Shown piece after piece: positions 61,652 to 64,000 of a stretch of DNA of 64,000 nucleotides. Numbering within the stretch: position 1 is the stretch's first letter; each line of letters starts with the position of its first letter. Location of the stretch: assembly GCA_019694435.1 (NCBI GenBank), contig JAIBBZ010000005.1:62001-126000 (forward strand), written 5' to 3'. The notes beneath the pieces were generated by a model. The model saw only the letters and a list, made by a program, of their open reading frames with translations. It did no database searches and was not told the origin of the DNA. A program made the translations under genes and the position numbers. The stretch comes from Pirellulales bacterium (lineage in GTDB: Bacteria; Planctomycetota; Planctomycetia; Pirellulales; JAEUIK01).

Positions 61652-62320
61652 ATGTACGATCTCGATCAGACGATTTGCGAGCGCCGGAGCGTGCGCGGGT
61701 TCTTGCCCGATCGGCCGGTGCCCGCGGCGACGATCCGCGAGTGCCTCGAGTTGGCGCAGCGGGCCCCTTCGAATTGCAACGTGCAGCCGTGGCGCGTGTT
61801 TCTGGCGTCGGGCGCGGGCTGCGAGCGGTTGCGCCGCACGCTGGCCGAAGCCATTGGCCGTGGTGAGATGCCCAACCCCGAGGACGAGCAGGACAAGTTT
61901 CCGCCGCCGTATCGGCGATTGCAGGTCGACTGCGCCGTGCGGATGTACAACGAGATGGGCATCGGCCGCGACGACCACGCAGGACGGATGCAGGCGATGA
62001 TGCGCAATTTCGAGCTGTTCGACGCGCCGCACGTGGCCATCGTCTGCATGGAGAAATACTACGGGCTCGGCGTCGCGCTCGACGTCGGCATGTGGGTCCA
62101 GACCTTCATGCTGGCCCTCTGGTCGCGTGGCGTGCAATCGTGCCCGCAGGCCAGCCTGCGGCAGTACCCGACGATTTTCAAATCGGTGCTCGGGATCCCG
62201 GACGAGCTGCGCATGTTGTGCGGCGTGACGTTCGGCTACGAAGACCCGGCGGTACCGGCCAACCGCACGCGTCAAACCCGTGAGCCGATCGACGCGAACG
62301 TGGTGTTTGTCGACGCGTGA
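61652..62320 (+). CDS. Nitroreductase-family FMN oxidoreductase
   Basis: The 222-residue protein starts MYDLDQTICERRSVRGFLPDRPVP, the typical RRSVRxF FMN-binding start. It continues with AQRAPSNCNVQPWRVFLASG and VALDVGMWVQTFMLALWSRGVQSCPQ. It should be a dimeric NAD(P)H-dependent flavoenzyme; the natural substrate is unknown. It follows the asparagine synthase gene by 45 bp. Confidence 0.9.
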   Translation: MYDLDQTICERRSVRGFLPDRPVPAATIRECLELAQRAPSNCNVQPWRVFLASGAGCERLRRTLAEAIGRGEMPNPEDEQDKFPPPYRRLQVDCAVRMYNEMGIGRDDHAGRMQAMMRNFELFDAPHVAIVCMEKYYGLGVALDVGMWVQTFMLALWSRGVQSCPQASLRQYPTIFKSVLGIPDELRMLCGVTFGYEDPAVPANRTRQTREPIDANVVFVDA

Positions 62321-62348
62321 GCGCGACGAGACGCGCGAAGGGAGATCG

Positions 62349-62789
62349 TTACGTCAGCCATCCGGGCAGCGCCGCGGCCTGCTTGACCCACTTCGACATT
62401 TGTGCTTCGTCGAGTTGATCGCCTGCGCGGATGTCGATCCAGCGCGCGTCCTTGCTGCGCTCGGTGCCACCAGGCGGGACCGGTCGCAGCGAGGCGCCGG
62501 TGAAAAACGTCACCTTCACGTAGTGGGTAAATACGTGGAACGACAGGAACCAGCCGTGGCCTTCGATCCCATAAAAGGGTGAATTCCACTTCACGGCCTT
62601 ACGCACCTTGGGCGCGGACTTCACGATCAGCGCGTCGAGCCGCTTGCCGAGGTCGCGCTTCCAGCCCGGCATTGCGGCGATATACGCCTGCACGGGCGCA
62701 TCGCCGTCGGCCTTGGCGATTTGCGGATTGCCGCCCGAAAGCAGCACGACGCCTTTCTTGGCCTTGGGCTTCGCCTTGTTCTCGGTCAT
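62349..62789 (-). CDS. DUF1801 (YdhG-like) protein
   Basis: The 146-residue protein from ATG 62789 has a basic, Lys-rich tail at the start. The DUF1801 pattern follows: VQAYIAAMPGWKRDLGKRLDALIVKSAPKVRKAVKWNSPFYG, GWFLSFHVFTHYVKVTFF and KDARWIDIRAGDQLDEAQMSKWVKQA. This matches the small cytoplasmic YdhG/YdeI fold, of unknown molecular role. Longer upstream frame to 62873 is not supported. Confidence 0.85.
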   Translation of the reverse strand: MTENKAKPKAKKGVVLLSGGNPQIAKADGDAPVQAYIAAMPGWKRDLGKRLDALIVKSAPKVRKAVKWNSPFYGIEGHGWFLSFHVFTHYVKVTFFTGASLRPVPPGGTERSKDARWIDIRAGDQLDEAQMSKWVKQAAALPGWLT

Positions 62790-62903
62790 CGATCGTTCTC
62801 TTGCTGCACCAACGAAAAGGCGCAGGCGCCCAACATTCGGCGAGCCGTTCGCAGCGAGCGGAAGGCCCGTCAACGATTGGCGTTGTTCAAAGCGCAGCCG
62901 GGC

Positions 62904-63674
62904 CTATTTCGGCGCCATGCGGATGGCGCCGTCGAGGCGGATGCATTCGCCGTTGATCATCGGGTTTTCGATGATGTGACAGGCCAAGGCGGCGTACTCC
63001 TTGGGCTGGCCCAGCCGTGACGGGAACGGCACCTGCGCCCCCAGCGACTTCTTGGCCTCGTCCGGCAGGGCCTGCATCATCGGCGTATCGAACAGGCCCG
63101 GCGCGACGGTCACGACGCGGATGCCGAAACGGGCCAGTTCACGGGCGATCGGCAGGGTCATCGCCACGACGCCCCCTTTCGAGGCCGAGTAAGCGGCCTG
63201 GCCGATCTGGCCGTCGAACGCGGCGACCGAGGCCGTGTTGATGATCACGCCGCGCTCGTTGTCTTCGTTCACCGGCGGCGCGCCGGTCATGGCCGCGCCC
63301 ACCAGCCGGATGACGTTGAAGGTCCCGATCAGGTTGATGTTCACGATCGTCGTGAACAGCTCCAGATCATGCGGGCCCTCCTTCGGGCAGACCCGCGCGG
63401 CCCAGCCGACGCCCGCGCAGTTGATCGCGCCGTGCAGGCCGCCGAAGTGGCTTTGCGCGGCGGCGATGCAGGCCTGCACCTGCTCGGTCTTGCTGACGTC
63501 GGTCGCCAGGAATCGGGCCGACGAGCCCAGCTCTTTCACCAGGGCTTGACCTTGCTCGTCCTTCAAGTCGGCGATGATCGCATTGCCGCCCTTGGCGAGA
63601 ATCTGGCGCACCGTGGCCTCGCCGAGGCCCGAAGCTCCGCCGGTCACCAGAAACGTCTTACCTTGAATATCCAT
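62904..63674 (-). CDS. SDR, 3-hydroxyacyl-CoA dehydrogenase type 2-like
   Basis: The 256-residue protein from ATG 63674 shows [68 protein letters not shown] (catalytic Ser, Tyr, Lys) and [11 protein letters not shown]. This resembles HSD17B10-type 3-hydroxyacyl-CoA dehydrogenases. It lies 110 bp downstream of a thiolase gene on the same strand, so a beta-oxidation or related acyl-CoA pathway is likely. Confidence 0.88.
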   Translation of the reverse strand: MDIQGKTFLVTGGASGLGEATVRQILAKGGNAIIADLKDEQGQALVKELGSSARFLATDVSKTEQVQACIAAAQSHFGGLHGAINCAGVGWAARVCPKEGPHDLELFTTIVNINLIGTFNVIRLVGAAMTGAPPVNEDNERGVIINTASVAAFDGQIGQAAYSASKGGVVAMTLPIARELARFGIRVVTVAPGLFDTPMMQALPDEAKKSLGAQVPFPSRLGQPKEYAALACHIIENPMINGECIRLDGAIRMAPK

Positions 63675-63784
63675 GCGCGCGGGTTTCCCAGAAGGTGTGC
63701 TTCGAGTTGCAATAAAACCTGGAGGCAATGATTCCTGGCGGCCTGGTCGCGGATGCGCTGGAATTCGTCCCGGGCCGGGTGAAA

Positions 63785-64000
63785 CTAGAGCCGTTCGATG
63801 ATCGTGCACGTGGCCTGACCGTGGCCGATGCACATGGTCTGCAGGCCGATGCGCCCGCCCGTGGCTTCGAGCCCGGCCAGCATCTTCGACATCAGGCCGG
63901 CTCCGGTGCCGCCCAGCGGATGGCCGTGAGCGATCGCGCCGCCCCAGGGATTGACCTTGGCCATATCGGGCTTGAGCTCGCGGGCCCAACCGAGCACGAC
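63785..64000 (-). CDS. Thiolase (acetyl-CoA acyltransferase), C-terminal part; cut by window edge
   Basis: About 71 C-terminal codons are present, ending at TAG 63787-63785. The stretch [21 protein letters not shown] carries the catalytic His of thiolases. The active-site Cys lies in [18 protein letters not shown]. The gene enters from beyond 64000. It precedes a 3-hydroxyacyl-CoA dehydrogenase-like gene, as in fatty-acid oxidation operons. Confidence 0.9.
   Translation of the reverse strand, partial: VVLGWARELKPDMAKVNPWGGAIAHGHPLGGTGAGLMSKMLAGLEATGGRIGLQTMCIGHGQATCTIIERL

Overview
The window is about 65% GC chromosomal DNA, most probably from a planctomycete of the Pirellulales type. This rests on two PEP-CTERM tailed secreted proteins, a DUF1571 protein, a DUF11-repeat protein, CPDGH...CPVC zinc-ribbon/membrane proteins, a Wza-like exporter with a membrane anchor, and many GTG starts and weak Shine-Dalgarno sites. 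No rRNA, CRISPR array, insertion sequence or phage gene was seen. One tRNA, tRNA-Leu(GAG), is present. The organism assignment is inference, not a database result.

Layout. 0-2.3 kb: the start of a sulfate-binding lipoprotein gene (sbp-like, leftward, cut by the window edge) faces a sigma-54 enhancer-binding activator. Between them lie a near-perfect -24/-12 promoter, a phased set of ACGG/CCGT half-sites and a possible Cys-codon leader peptide. 2.5-4.1 kb: an HD-GYP/PilZ cyclic-di-GMP pair. 4.3-8.0 kb: a compact three-gene unit of fatty-acyl-AMP ligase, B12-type radical SAM enzyme and acyl carrier protein. 8.1-10 kb: a PEP-CTERM vanadium-haloperoxidase/PAP2 protein. 10-17.5 kb: larC, a pseudo-receiver protein with a MazG-like pyrophosphohydrolase, a DUF11 protein and a zinc-ribbon membrane protein. 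17.5-23.2 kb, leftward: Wza-like export protein, TPR protein, metallo-beta-lactamase nuclease and sugar isomerase-like protein. 23.5-36.4 kb: mostly housekeeping genes (purH, trpC, mutY, GT9 glycosyltransferase, M28 peptidase, YgiQ radical SAM, two RNA methyltransferases). 36.4-39.8 kb: an RRM/glycine-rich RNA-binding protein with a long leader and a strong terminator, two secreted proteins and tRNA-Leu. 39.9-45.2 kb: a SpoIIE-type phosphatase, an aldehyde dehydrogenase, a YhhN-like membrane protein and an NhaR-like LysR regulator.

45.2-50.7 kb: the LysR gene is divergent from a complete tripartite exporter (ABC ATPase/permease, HlyD-type adaptor, TolC-type outer-membrane protein). Two abutting palindromes lie between them. 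The ATPase has a degenerate signature and H-loop. 50.7-55.1 kb: an SDR, a DUF1571 protein, a fatty-acid desaturase and a second PEP-CTERM protein. 55.4-59.5 kb: an apparent bacterial ceramide locus, with a serine-palmitoyltransferase-like AOS enzyme, a large GNAT-family protein resembling bacterial ceramide synthase and a divergent extended SDR resembling ceramide reductase. 59.7-64 kb: asparagine synthase, nitroreductase, a DUF1801 protein, a 3-hydroxyacyl-CoA dehydrogenase-type SDR and the end of a thiolase gene.

The strongest candidates for new biology are the ceramide-type locus, the acyl-ligase/B12-radical-SAM/ACP unit, the sigma-54 sulfate-uptake control region with its Cys-rich leader, and the exporter with its double palindrome. 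All functional calls come from reading motifs and context. No searches were run.
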